Source: HGM04593 sp045661205 (GTDB taxonomy: Bacteria; Bacteroidota; Bacteroidia; Bacteroidales; Bacteroidaceae). From it: DNA of 17,186 nt. The DNA is taken from positions 1 to 17,186 of the forward strand of contig JAZRFE010000034.1 in the NCBI GenBank assembly GCA_045661205.1, written 5' to 3'. Below, one piece after another: positions 1-8,499 of this stretch (its first letter is position 1; every line of letters starts with the position of its first letter). The position numbers were made by a program, and so were the translations under genes. The notes below the pieces were generated by a model that did not search any database, had not been told where the DNA came from, and saw only the letters and a list, made by a program, of their open reading frames with translations.

Positions 1-294
1 TTTCTTTGTCTCGACTACATAACCCTCGGGGGCGCATAGTTCCACGTACAGCACCTTACTCTGCGGAGCAGCAGCTACGTTCGTGCCGTTGCCACCCACA
101 CAGTAGGCCTTGAACCACATTGTCTCGCCAAGATAGTAACCGCTGTTGTCAAAATGCAGATAGACACGTTCCTGTGGCAGAGCGCGGCTCGCGATTATAC
201 TTTTAAGCACCAATGTATCGAGGCTCTTTTCGTCGGCGTGAGCGAAAAGGGCAACCAAAAGCAGCAGGGCAGTGTATGTAATTTTGCGTAGCAT
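1..294 (-). CDS. MG2-domain surface protein, N-terminal part only (paralogue of the 1248-5081 gene)
   Basis: This is the first 98 codons of a gene that runs off the left edge; its start codon is the ATG read from 294. Translation gives a signal peptide (MLRKITYTALLLLVALFAHA, then DEK). After it comes a segment almost the same as residues 50-106 of the large protein at 1248-5081: PQERVYLHFDN, YYLGETMWFKAY and LYVELCAPEGYVVETK are shared. That segment resembles the macroglobulin-like MG2 domain of large exported Bacteroidota proteins, so an extracytoplasmic role is likely; the function is unknown. It starts 8 nt after the stop of the lipoprotein gene at 303-1076, so the two are probably co-transcribed. 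It looks like a tandem duplicate of the larger gene. Whether it also carries C-terminal Sel1 repeats cannot be seen. The reading is firm; the family name is an inference from motifs. Confidence 0.85.
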   Translation of the reverse strand, partial: MLRKITYTALLLLVALFAHADEKSLDTLVLKSIIASRALPQERVYLHFDNSGYYLGETMWFKAYCVGGNGTNVAAAPQSKVLYVELCAPEGYVVETKK

Positions 295-302
295 TGGGGA
301 TA

Positions 303-1076
303 TTAATTTACGGGGTAAAATCCACTAAATGGATGCCTCTCTCCCATATATCTTATTGATACATTATTAACAGAATCGACAATTTGATTATCATCGAAAA
401 TATACTTGAAAGATGGTTCTATTACATATACATAACATAAAACATAACCGCTATATTTAAAGGATGGTTTATCAGGAGTTCCTCCTTCTTGGCTAAAAGT
501 TATATTTACTCCACTACCATGCCCTGTTGTTATACTTGCATTTAGCGATAATGAAGCTGAAACACCTTGTGAATTTGTATTCCAATTTATAGTTATCGTT
601 GTTGGAGAATTTATTTCATTTGGTCTAACATCATAACATGTAATATTCATAAAATGAGTAAAACTACCACTATATGTCTCTCCCGACGGTGGTGCTGCCA
701 TAAGCATTATATCATCAATAGAAGAATCATTCATTAACAAAGAATCATTTGATGTTTCATTTACGACATGTGCCCTTGTGTTGATTCTATTAGCTTTAGT
801 TTCTTGTTTAGAAAAAAGATGTTCTTCTAATTTTGCGAATACATCCTCAGTCACTAAATCTACATCAACATCTTCATCCATCAAAACTCTTGTTCCATAC
901 TTCTCCCCAATCTCATTCAAACGGACTTGTAACTCATCGCGAGTCATATAAGATGAAAGACCTACTGAACGAGTACCGACATTGATGTCAAGAGCATCGC
1001 TATCATTACTGCATGCTACAAAAGAGCATGCTACAAATGCACTGAAAAGTGCTATGAAAATTGTTTTTCTTTTCAT
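303..1076 (-). CDS. Hypothetical exported lipoprotein, 257 aa
   Basis: I do not recognise this protein. It begins MKRKTIFIALFSAFVAC, a lipoprotein signal peptide, and has two possible lipobox cysteines (C17 and C22) because the pentapeptide FVACS occurs twice in a row. Residues around 45-95 are charged and probably helical (MTRDELQVRLNEIGEKYG, then VFAKLEEHLF). Residues around 130-257 are rich in Ser, Thr, Asn, Tyr and Val and look like a beta-sandwich. It should be anchored in the outer or inner membrane. It is visibly more AT-rich than the genes on either side and lies between two paralogous MG2-domain genes, with the next gene starting 8 nt after its stop. A perfect TAACTTTG promoter element sits only 5 nt before the ATG, so the message may be leaderless. 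The start is fixed by the signal peptide, since there is no other Met close by. Existence as a gene is likely; the function is unknown. Confidence 0.75.
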   Translation of the reverse strand: MKRKTIFIALFSAFVACSFVACSNDSDALDINVGTRSVGLSSYMTRDELQVRLNEIGEKYGTRVLMDEDVDVDLVTEDVFAKLEEHLFSKQETKANRINTRAHVVNETSNDSLLMNDSSIDDIMLMAAPPSGETYSGSFTHFMNITCYDVRPNEINSPTTITINWNTNSQGVSASLSLNASITTGHGSGVNITFSQEGGTPDKPSFKYSGYVLCYVYVIEPSFKYIFDDNQIVDSVNNVSIRYMGERHPFSGFYPVN

Positions 1077-1081
1077 TGGTG

Positions 1082-1089
1082 CAAAGTTA
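1082..1089 (-). promoter_or_regulatory. Bacteroidetes-type -7 element (TAACTTTG) next to the lipoprotein start
   Basis: Read on the minus strand, the bases before the 303-1076 start are TAACTTTG-CACCA-ATG. TAACTTTG fits the Bacteroidetes consensus TAnnTTTG exactly. No good TTTG was found about 19 bp upstream, so the promoter is incomplete by consensus. The predicted transcription start would fall on or within a few bases of the ATG. The rest of the gap (1090-1247) is AT-rich, with no GC-rich terminator hairpin after the large upstream gene. Confidence 0.45.
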
Positions 1090-1247
1090 ATTAAATTGTT
1101 AGTAAGATATTATTATTTGCCAATCCTTTTTAATTCGTATTTTACATTGTTCAATACTTTTACGATGATTGAATAATAGGTCAATGCAGTTATTTACAAA
1201 ATATTGCTTTAAATTTATTAATAGCTTTATTCTACTTTCTCACATAC

Positions 1248-4200
1248 CTATTTATAGAATTTAAAAAGTTCATACTCTTTGGCCTTTATCTTTCCAAGTT
1301 CGCTGCCCTGTTCGGCTGCACGTTTGTACCACAGATAAGCTTTGCCATCATTGTGCTCGGCTCCGCGACCTTTCTCGAAACACTCGGCAACAAGCTCCTG
1401 CGCTTCCATAATGCCGTTGTTGGCAGCGTGTAGCAGCCACTCGAAGCGCAGTTTCTTGTTCTTTTTTACGTAGCGGCCGTTGCCGTAACATTCGGCGAGT
1501 TTCATTTGTGCCTGTGTATTTTTAAGTTCTGCGGCGCGTGTAAATAGTTTTATTGCTTCCGACTCACGCAGAGCTTTTCCTTTTATGTCGACAACCGAGT
1601 CGTCATGCTCGTGCATTCGGGCAACCTTGTACATTGCGTAGGACTCCTCTTTTTCGGCAGCTTTTTTGTACCATTCGATGGCTTTTTTACTATCTTTTTC
1701 GGTAAAGATGCCTTCCTCGTAGCTTTTTGCGAGCATACTCATAGAACGAGTGTAAGCGCTGTCGGCAGCAACTGTGTACCATTTTAGTGCCAACGAATTA
1801 TTGGCAGTTGTTCCTATTCCTTGCATGTAACAGTTTGCAAGGTTGTGCATTGCTGCAATATGCTTTCCATTTGCAGCACTTCGGAACATACGGAATGCCT
1901 TTACAGGATCCTTTTCCACTCCCTCGCCATTTGTGTAGCACACTCCTGTGTAGAACATTGCATCGGGATAACCAAGCGCAGCAGCTTCGTGGAATTTTTC
2001 AAAAGCGCATTTGTACTCTTTCTCGCGGTAAAGGCCTCTTCCTTCTGCCGTTATTTTATATGTATAGGCTGTTATTGCTGGGTTGTTTACGAAATTCTTT
2101 CCGTAGCGTTTTTCTATTACTGCATGTTCGTTGCTCAATGTACGGTTGGCAATATTTGCTGTTGTTCCATAGAAGGTGCTGCCACCGATGCCCTCAATGT
2201 CTATTATCGGTTTTTGCGTTATTGCACTGTTGTATAGTTCGATGGATAGTTTGCCGTTTACTACCTTTGCTGTTGGTTGCCAAAGTAACGTGCGACGAAC
2301 ATCATTTTTGTCTGTCGGGCGTTTGTCTTTATAGTCGGGCGAATAGAATTGTTTACTCTCGTTGTATCCTTTTACGGTTGTGTAGCGCCGAATTGTTCCT
2401 AAATATGCTTCAGAGAAATATTCCCGTTGCGATGTTCCTGTGTACAGTTCAGGTACAATTCCCTTTTGTTGTTCATGTTCTTTGTAGGGGATGAAGCAGG
2501 CCACGTAATTGGGGTGCAATGGATTCAGCTGGCCGCTACCACCGATTAACGCATCTTGTGCATAATTATAGGTTAATGTATTATTTCGTATCTTTCCGAA
2601 GTTTTTAGGAAAATCCTCTGTTACGCGTGAGATTATCCACATGTCCGAAAGGAATCCTTCGTAGAATACACTGTTTTTTCGTTTGAATTTCAGCGCACGC
2701 TGTTTTTTTGCCAATACGCTGCCATAGTTTTTAAACTGCTGTCGAGTGCCAATGTCGCTGCGTATGACAACCTCTTTAAAGTTCATCATTTTAGCAGGAA
2801 AGACTCCTTTCAGATACTCTTCGTCGGCGCGAACAATTGAGTCGGAATGATATTCGTTCTTCACAACTATCATCCATATAGAATAGCACCATCCGAATTT
2901 ATACCTGTGAAAGATGCTGTGCATCACGTCGTATGCAAGAACTTTACGTGCCGCATCATTATTAATGACAAGCGTTTTTTCTATTATCAAGGAATCGGTA
3001 CGACTTAATTGGTCATTTGTTTGCATAGCTTTGAGAACGTCGGCAACACTTATGTCCTCATGCTCTTTTTTACCCACAAGACTGTTCTCTATGATTTTCT
3101 CTTTTGCATACTCCCACTCGTCAAGGAAATTGAACCTAATTTCGCTAAGCGGCGGACGTTCGTAACGGTCCTTTTTCTTTTTACCTGTAATATCCACCTC
3201 GGTGAGCATAAATTCATATTCCGAGATTTTAACAAAGGCAGTGTCGCGTTTCTCCTCTCTTATGGGCATCCCTGTGGTGCGTTGCCAATAGTTATATTGT
3301 CCGAATTGGGGCGAGAAGAATTTGTTTATGGAAAATACATAAGTAGAATCCATCTGCTGATTCATGCCAAGGTCGGGGATGAGCAGTGCGCCCTTTGTGC
3401 CTGTAAATTCCGCAGTTTCTATTTTGAAGGCTCCATCCTCGTCGCTTGCAAATTGATATTTGTGTATTATGCTGTCGTCATATGAAATATCGAATTTAAT
3501 GTTCGTATTTCGCTGCGGGGTAAGGAAATATTGGTCAAGCTCACCGAGTTTTTTGTTTTTTGTCTGCTTGTAGAATTTTCCCTGAATGCCGATGCCTGTC
3601 TCTTTTTGGTGCTTCAATGCTACCTGCCTTGTTGTGAGTTTACTCCAATCATAAGAGGTCCATCCGCGGGTGAGCATCAGTAGGTCAAGATTTTTTCTTG
3701 TCGCGTCGCTGCTATCGGCAAAATATTGCGCAGCATCGGGAATGTAGCCTTTAATCTCCGAGCCTAACAGCATGTGGGTGTACATGCTGTGCGTGTACGA
3801 CATTGTCTGTCGTGTGGCTGCGTCGCTGACGGAGACTGAAAATTCAGCATCCTCGGCAATGGGCTTGCCATCCTCGCGCTCGACTGTCAATGTAATTTTT
3901 TCGTGCGGTTGCAGGATAATGTCACTTGGCGCAAGACCGTTCACCTTTGCAGTCAGTTTCACCGTCTGTCTGTCGCCGGGGAGTATATTCTTGTGGCGCA
4001 CAAAGAACTGCCTTTCTGCAAGGGGAATATTGCTGTTGGTAAAAATAACCACCCGATTAACACCCTCGGGCAGGCTGTCGGTGGCAAATGTTATTTGCTT
4101 TTCTTTTTCTTGTGAGTCAAACGTTTGATAATCAATTAAAAATCCTCGGTTGAGCACAGCAATGCCCAGCGGAGTGGAAAAATCAATATTGTTTTTTATT

Positions 4201-5081
4201 GTAACAGTGGATGTATCTGCCGTTTGCGCAATATTAATAACCACTCCTCGCGGCTCAATCTTCGGAAACTCGAATTTATGCTTTTTCTTTCCGCTCTTCA
4301 CCTCGGCGCGGTACTCAACATTGCTATTGGGCGTAAATTTAAACGTTCCCACTCCCGCGTGCATAGGCACGCTTTTCAGCAGCAGCTCTTTGTCGGCAAA
4401 AATAAAGATAGAATCCTCTCCGGGCTTTCCCTCATCGTCTAAAAGTTCGTAGGCAACGGTTGTCTCAATGCCATCGACAAGGTGTCCACCCTCGGGATAA
4501 AACTTCAGTTCCTCCTCGGAAAACTCCTCTGTCACCCATTTGCCCTCGCGCATGAAACTGCGCTTGCGGTCGAGCATGTTCTTGAAGTCGTAGTTGTCGC
4601 TATTCACCTTGTCGTACACAGGGAACACGCGGCTAAACACCGCCTCGTCGCCCCAATTGAGCATGTAACGAGTGTATGCGCGCACTTCGTAATATCCCGA
4701 TAGCAGTTCTTTTCGTAGTTCAAACTCTCCGTTGCAACGACCATTCTCGTCGAGTTTATATTTCTTAGTCTCCACCACATAGCCTTCTGGCGCGCACAGC
4801 TCCACATACAGCACGTGGCTCTGCGGCTTCTCCTCGTCGGTAAGGCCGCTAGTGACGTAGGCTTTGAACCACATTGTTTCGCCCAAATAGTATGCGGTGT
4901 TGTCAAAATGCAGGTACACACGCTCTTGTGGGAACAGTTGGTTCACCATTATCGCTCGCATAGCAAGTGTGTCGAGTGGTGATTGTGCAAAAATAGGTAC
5001 ACTTAATAGAAAGCATATTAAAAGAAATAATATGCTTTCTATATTACAAATCATCTTATTTTTTCGTATCATTATATTCAT
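1248..5081 (-). CDS. Large exported MG2-domain protein with C-terminal Sel1-like repeats, 1277 aa
   Basis: A signal peptide (about residues 1-33, ending VPIFAQ) precedes an MG2-like beta-sandwich at about 50-157 (PQERVYLHFDN, LGETMWFKAYV, GYYEVRAYTRYML). A second macroglobulin-like block at about 190-300 starts FYPEGGHLVDG. A middle segment near 'SVADVLKAM' is faintly like a TonB plug. Residues about 929-980 (TLLWQPTAKVVNGKLSIELY, then IDIEGIGG) match the usual end of such Bacteroidota proteins. Beyond that normal end, residues about 1010-1277 form six or so Sel1-like repeats with the AMFYTGVCYTNGEGVEKD...A...F..AA pattern. Sel1 repeats usually mediate protein contacts. The protein should act in the periplasm or at the outer membrane; the substrate or partner is unknown. 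M4 (5072) and M10 (5054) are alternative starts. The gap 5082-5252 before it is AT-rich and shows no convincing promoter. The Sel1 repeats are clear; the MG2 label is by motif. Confidence 0.85.
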   Translation of the reverse strand: MNIMIRKNKMICNIESILFLLICFLLSVPIFAQSPLDTLAMRAIMVNQLFPQERVYLHFDNTAYYLGETMWFKAYVTSGLTDEEKPQSHVLYVELCAPEGYVVETKKYKLDENGRCNGEFELRKELLSGYYEVRAYTRYMLNWGDEAVFSRVFPVYDKVNSDNYDFKNMLDRKRSFMREGKWVTEEFSEEELKFYPEGGHLVDGIETTVAYELLDDEGKPGEDSIFIFADKELLLKSVPMHAGVGTFKFTPNSNVEYRAEVKSGKKKHKFEFPKIEPRGVVINIAQTADTSTVTIKNNIDFSTPLGIAVLNRGFLIDYQTFDSQEKEKQITFATDSLPEGVNRVVIFTNSNIPLAERQFFVRHKNILPGDRQTVKLTAKVNGLAPSDIILQPHEKITLTVEREDGKPIAEDAEFSVSVSDAATRQTMSYTHSMYTHMLLGSEIKGYIPDAAQYFADSSDATRKNLDLLMLTRGWTSYDWSKLTTRQVALKHQKETGIGIQGKFYKQTKNKKLGELDQYFLTPQRNTNIKFDISYDDSIIHKYQFASDEDGAFKIETAEFTGTKGALLIPDLGMNQQMDSTYVFSINKFFSPQFGQYNYWQRTTGMPIREEKRDTAFVKISEYEFMLTEVDITGKKKKDRYERPPLSEIRFNFLDEWEYAKEKIIENSLVGKKEHEDISVADVLKAMQTNDQLSRTDSLIIEKTLVINNDAARKVLAYDVMHSIFHRYKFGWCYSIWMIVVKNEYHSDSIVRADEEYLKGVFPAKMMNFKEVVIRSDIGTRQQFKNYGSVLAKKQRALKFKRKNSVFYEGFLSDMWIISRVTEDFPKNFGKIRNNTLTYNYAQDALIGGSGQLNPLHPNYVACFIPYKEHEQQKGIVPELYTGTSQREYFSEAYLGTIRRYTTVKGYNESKQFYSPDYKDKRPTDKNDVRRTLLWQPTAKVVNGKLSIELYNSAITQKPIIDIEGIGGSTFYGTTANIANRTLSNEHAVIEKRYGKNFVNNPAITAYTYKITAEGRGLYREKEYKCAFEKFHEAAALGYPDAMFYTGVCYTNGEGVEKDPVKAFRMFRSAANGKHIAAMHNLANCYMQGIGTTANNSLALKWYTVAADSAYTRSMSMLAKSYEEGIFTEKDSKKAIEWYKKAAEKEESYAMYKVARMHEHDDSVVDIKGKALRESEAIKLFTRAAELKNTQAQMKLAECYGNGRYVKKNKKLRFEWLLHAANNGIMEAQELVAECFEKGRGAEHNDGKAYLWYKRAAEQGSELGKIKAKEYELFKFYK

Positions 5082-5252
5082 AATGACATTTAGGTATTTT
5101 TACCAATACAACAAGTTACAATATACTTGCATACTTCTTAAACACATAAATCGAATCAGCATAAAGTCCTAATATATCATAAGCATAGATTACTCTTTTG
5201 CAAGTTAAGCGCCATTTGATTACTTTTTACTCTGTATAAATTTAAACAGTTT

Positions 5253-6287
5253 CTAAGAATATATTCCTCTATTCTTCAGCACCACATATAGAATGACAGG
5301 CGCGCCCAACAATGGAGTCACCGCGCCCAATGGTACAAGCCCGCTCTCGCCGGGAAGCTGACATATTATATTACAGAGCAAGGTGGTTGCGCCACCCAGG
5401 ACAACAGTCATAGGCAACAATATGCGGTGATTGTTGCTCCTGAGCAGCAGACGCGCCACATGCGGAACGGCAAGTCCCACAAAAGTTATAGGGCCGCAAT
5501 AGGCTGTGACGATGGCTGTAAGCAAGCCCGTTAGCAACAGCAGCATTGCTCGCATACGTTTGGTGCGCACGCCCAGATTGGCAGCATAGGCATTGCCCAA
5601 CAGCAACGCATTCAAGGGTTTCATCATCAACAGCGACAGCAGCAGTGCCACGCCTGCAAACGCCACGAAGACAGACAGTTGCTGTTGCGATACCCCGCCA
5701 AAATTTCCCATTCCCCAAATAAGATAGGAGTGTACTCCCTCGGCAGTGGAAAAATAGTTGAGCAGAGATATTAACGACGAAGTAAGATAGCTCAACGCCA
5801 TTCCCGCAATAAGCAGAAAGATGTTGCCGCGTAGCAACATGGAGAAGAGAAGAATAATTCCGATTATGAAAACCGCCCCTGCAAAAGCGCCAGCAAGAAG
5901 AGCCATATAGCCACCGAGACTCATGCTACCCGCGACAAAGGTACCCTGCAACAGCAGCATTACCACCGCGACACCAAGCCCGGCACCACTGTTGATGCCG
6001 AACACCTCGGGACCCGCAAGGGGGTTATTGAAAAGAGTCTGCAACATCAGTCCGGCAGCCGATAGTGCCATTCCGCTGAAGAGTGCCACCACCGCCTGTG
6101 GCAGACGCGACTGCAACAATATGAGACGCCAACTTTCGTATCGTGGTTCGCCACCAGTGAGAATGTCGCACACATCGGCAAAGGGAATATCCACAGAGCC
6201 GAAGAAAATATTTGCAACAAACAGCATCAGGGTTACAAATGCCGCGAGCAGCAAAGGTGCCACTACTCTACTCCTGCATTTTCTCAT
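5253..6287 (-). CDS. btuC: Vitamin B12 ABC transporter permease, BtuC-like (FecCD family)
   Basis: This 344-aa protein is almost wholly hydrophobic, with about ten membrane segments, and shows hallmarks of the FecCD/BtuC permease family: RLPQAVVALFSGMALSAAGL and LFNNPLAGPEVFGINSGAGL in the first third, and GPITFVGLAVPHVARLLL near the C-terminus. It would form the inner-membrane channel that moves corrinoid delivered by the binding protein into the cytoplasm. It overlaps the upstream binding-protein gene by 20 nt (6268-6287), which indicates translational coupling. The family also carries iron-siderophores and haem; B12 is assigned because the operon starts with a cobalamin riboswitch and a BtuB/BtuG pair. 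No ATPase gene follows: the next gene downstream is unrelated. Family assignment is near certain, substrate assignment strong. Confidence 0.93.
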   Translation of the reverse strand: MRKCRSRVVAPLLLAAFVTLMLFVANIFFGSVDIPFADVCDILTGGEPRYESWRLILLQSRLPQAVVALFSGMALSAAGLMLQTLFNNPLAGPEVFGINSGAGLGVAVVMLLLQGTFVAGSMSLGGYMALLAGAFAGAVFIIGIILLFSMLLRGNIFLLIAGMALSYLTSSLISLLNYFSTAEGVHSYLIWGMGNFGGVSQQQLSVFVAFAGVALLLSLLMMKPLNALLLGNAYAANLGVRTKRMRAMLLLLTGLLTAIVTAYCGPITFVGLAVPHVARLLLRSNNHRILLPMTVVLGGATTLLCNIICQLPGESGLVPLGAVTPLLGAPVILYVVLKNRGIYS

Positions 6288-7395
6288 AGTATCGGAATTT
6301 ATAATCTTCGTTCAGTTCGGGGTGAAACAGGCAGGCAAGTTCTTCAAGGAGAATATCGGGGCGGAAGGGTGTCTCTTCGTAGAAACGCTTGCTGCTGACA
6401 TTGCAGGCAAAGATACTCCTTTCGCGGAAAGAACGCAACAGTGCGTAGCCCGAAAATTCCTGTTCGAGCGAAGCATAGCTCTTATCCTTCTCGGCACCAT
6501 ACTTCACCAGCCACACGTCGGCACTGTCGGCACGCGCAAGCACCGTCTCGAAGGAGTAAGATACAGAACCGCTGCTGTTGTTATCGCCGAAGAGATAGTC
6601 GGCACCCGCGTCGCGGTAAAGCTGTCCCATGGTACTGCATCCGCCGGGCATGTACCATGCCGAGCCGGTCTTCAGTTCGCACATCAGGCGGGGGCGTGTG
6701 GCACATGAATCGACCCTTGCCTTCACACGTTCATAATTGTCGCACACAGCAAAAAAGAGCGAGTCGGCGCGCTCTTCTACTCCAAGCAGACGCCCATAGA
6801 AACGTACCCACTCGGCACACCCCAGCGGAGAGTTTTCCATATAATCGATACACTCGACAAGTGGCACATCTACACGTTCCATTTTTCCATAACCACCATT
6901 CTTATAAGGAATTACCCACGCAGCCTCGGGCGCAAGCTCAAAGAGACGTTCGAGATTCACATCCATGGAGCTGCCGCAGTCGGCAATTTTCCCACAAGCA
7001 ATATTTTCGCACACGCAGGGAACCGACATGTAACGTGCATCGCACACACCGCCTATCGCATCAACGCAGCCCAGAGTGACAAAAAGCTGCGCATGCAGCG
7101 TGGCAAACACCAACTGATTATCGAGAGGTGTGCGCAGCAACGTAACACCTTGCGGTGCAGAGACTGTGGCGCTATCCTTAGGCACAAGCATATATCTGTG
7201 CAGAAAAGTGCCCTCCCTCCAAGGGTTCTTCACATTCACAAGCGTGTAGCCGTCGTGCTCAACCATCTGCAACAGCGACGAGTGACGCATAAGCAGCGTG
7301 TCGCCACCCACCGCAATATTTTCGGTGGGGGCGACTCTGCTGCATGCCTGCAACATGGTGCCTATTAGAATAAAAATAGCTATTAACAGACGCAT
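6268..7395 (-). CDS. btuF: Corrinoid-binding ABC transporter lipoprotein, BtuF-like
   Basis: This 375-aa protein has a lipoprotein signal (MRLLIAIFILIGTMLQAC, Cys18). The bases after Cys18 code SRVAP, with no acidic export signal, so it probably faces the periplasm. The body follows the TroA/BtuF-type periplasmic binding pattern: a first lobe with VTLGCVDAIGGV at about 106-117 and LAPEAAWV at about 154-161, a linking helix around 195-235, and a second lobe starting near RPRLMCEL with GGCSTMGQLYRDAGADYLF at about 251-269. It would bind B12 or a related corrinoid and hand it to the BtuC-like permease encoded next, with which it overlaps by 20 nt. It starts 10 nt after the BtuG-like gene. It carries 15 cysteines, six of them within residues 110-140, many for a periplasmic protein. 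A siderophore or haem ligand is possible from the fold alone; the riboswitch argues for corrinoid. Confidence 0.88.
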   Translation of the reverse strand: MRLLIAIFILIGTMLQACSRVAPTENIAVGGDTLLMRHSSLLQMVEHDGYTLVNVKNPWREGTFLHRYMLVPKDSATVSAPQGVTLLRTPLDNQLVFATLHAQLFVTLGCVDAIGGVCDARYMSVPCVCENIACGKIADCGSSMDVNLERLFELAPEAAWVIPYKNGGYGKMERVDVPLVECIDYMENSPLGCAEWVRFYGRLLGVEERADSLFFAVCDNYERVKARVDSCATRPRLMCELKTGSAWYMPGGCSTMGQLYRDAGADYLFGDNNSSGSVSYSFETVLARADSADVWLVKYGAEKDKSYASLEQEFSGYALLRSFRERSIFACNVSSKRFYEETPFRPDILLEELACLFHPELNEDYKFRYYEKMQE

Positions 7396-7405
7396 ATATT
7401 ATTTC

Positions 7406-8488
7406 TTAGTTGCGGAATCTTGCTCCCGAGGTAAAATAGCCTACATCGAAAAGCCCCTTTTGTTCGCCCTCGGAGTTATACACACGCATAATGCCGAAAT
7501 CGTCGGCCGAGGGTGAGAAGCCCACGTAAATATCACCTGTGCGGGGATTTACATCCAAAGAACATACATCCTTCATGCTCTCGGCAGAGAGTATCTCAAC
7601 CTGCTCTCCCGTTGCAACATCCATTTTGTAGAGTGGTGAATAGTTGGTCATGTAGTTGCTGTAACTAAAGCTCGCATTTACATAATAGAGGCAATCGTCA
7701 CAAGTAGACATATAAGTGGCATTCTCCACAACCTTCTCAAGCTGAGCATTGGTAACATCCACTTTGTATATTGTAGGCAGGATATCGCTGTAATTTCCCG
7801 AGTCGATAATATAAACCTCGCCATCGCACACTACGCTTTGTGTGTAAGGGTTACACACATTCTCGGTTATAATCTTCGACTCGCGTGACGCAACATCAAT
7901 CACAGCTACTGTGGGCTCACCGCCACCATAACCGCCCCAATTGGAGTTGTTCACAACCAAATAACCATCAACATAGCTGATACCCTCTGGGTAACTGCCC
8001 GAATAGATGCGGGTGAGTGAGTCGCCACTCTCAGCATCATAAACATAAACATAACCGTCATAGTTGGTTACAAATACATTATCGCCATCGGTAGCCATGT
8101 AACGGGGCTGAGCACCCTCGGCAGCATAGGTATACTGACGCACACGTTTGCAATCCTTGTCGAGTATTTCGAGTTTCTGCGAAGCGGTTACAGTGATGAA
8201 GAGACGGTCGCCTACCCACAGCAGGTCCTGCGCCACATCACCAAGAAGTTCGCCGTTAGCTGCAAAGAATATATCGCTGTTGCAATCGGGCGAAGTGACC
8301 ACGCTCTTGCCAGCATCATATGCCTGCATACTCGCATTGTTAAATCCCCAGCTTCCTTGATTGACAACATAGCACGAGGCTTTGATTTTTCCATCGCCAC
8401 CGCCGCCATTGCCATCATCCTCGCTACACGCCGTAAAAGCCACAACGCCGAATGCCATAAGCACCCACAAAAAAAGATTCTTTTTCAT
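7406..8488 (-). CDS. btuG: BtuG-like surface corrinoid-binding beta-propeller lipoprotein
   Basis: This 360-aa protein starts at MKKNLFLWVLMAFGVVAFTAC; a start three codons earlier (8497, MCV) is possible, but the signal peptide fits this one better. The lipobox Cys21 is followed by SEDDGNGGGG, an acidic run like the Bacteroidota surface export signal, so the protein should be displayed outside the outer membrane. The body is a series of beta-propeller blades of the YncE/DUF5074 kind: NQGSWGFNNASMQAYD, LLWVGDRLFITV, YMATDGDNVFVTNYDGYVYV, GISYVDGYLVVNNSNW, YIIDSGNY and LDVNPRTGDIYVGF. Known BtuG proteins of Bacteroides bind B12 very tightly and sit on BtuB as a capture lid. Here the gene lies between the BtuB-like and BtuF-like genes with gaps of about 10 nt, under a cobalamin riboswitch, which supports that role. 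Propeller and surface location are clear; the ligand is inferred from context. Confidence 0.87.
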   Translation of the reverse strand: MKKNLFLWVLMAFGVVAFTACSEDDGNGGGGDGKIKASCYVVNQGSWGFNNASMQAYDAGKSVVTSPDCNSDIFFAANGELLGDVAQDLLWVGDRLFITVTASQKLEILDKDCKRVRQYTYAAEGAQPRYMATDGDNVFVTNYDGYVYVYDAESGDSLTRIYSGSYPEGISYVDGYLVVNNSNWGGYGGGEPTVAVIDVASRESKIITENVCNPYTQSVVCDGEVYIIDSGNYSDILPTIYKVDVTNAQLEKVVENATYMSTCDDCLYYVNASFSYSNYMTNYSPLYKMDVATGEQVEILSAESMKDVCSLDVNPRTGDIYVGFSPSADDFGIMRVYNSEGEQKGLFDVGYFTSGARFRN

Positions 8489-8499
8489 AACACACATTT

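Noticed and set aside
1787..2494. 235-codon plus-strand reading frame opposite the Sel1 region
   Set aside because: Composition rich in Leu, Cys and Arg, as expected of the antisense of a coding gene; the minus frame has clear repeats and domains.
5082..5252. Promoter for the large MG2/Sel1 gene or terminator of the B12 operon
   Set aside because: Near matches such as TAACTTGT have two mismatches to TAnnTTTG and lack a well-spaced partner; no GC-rich hairpin with a U-tract was found.
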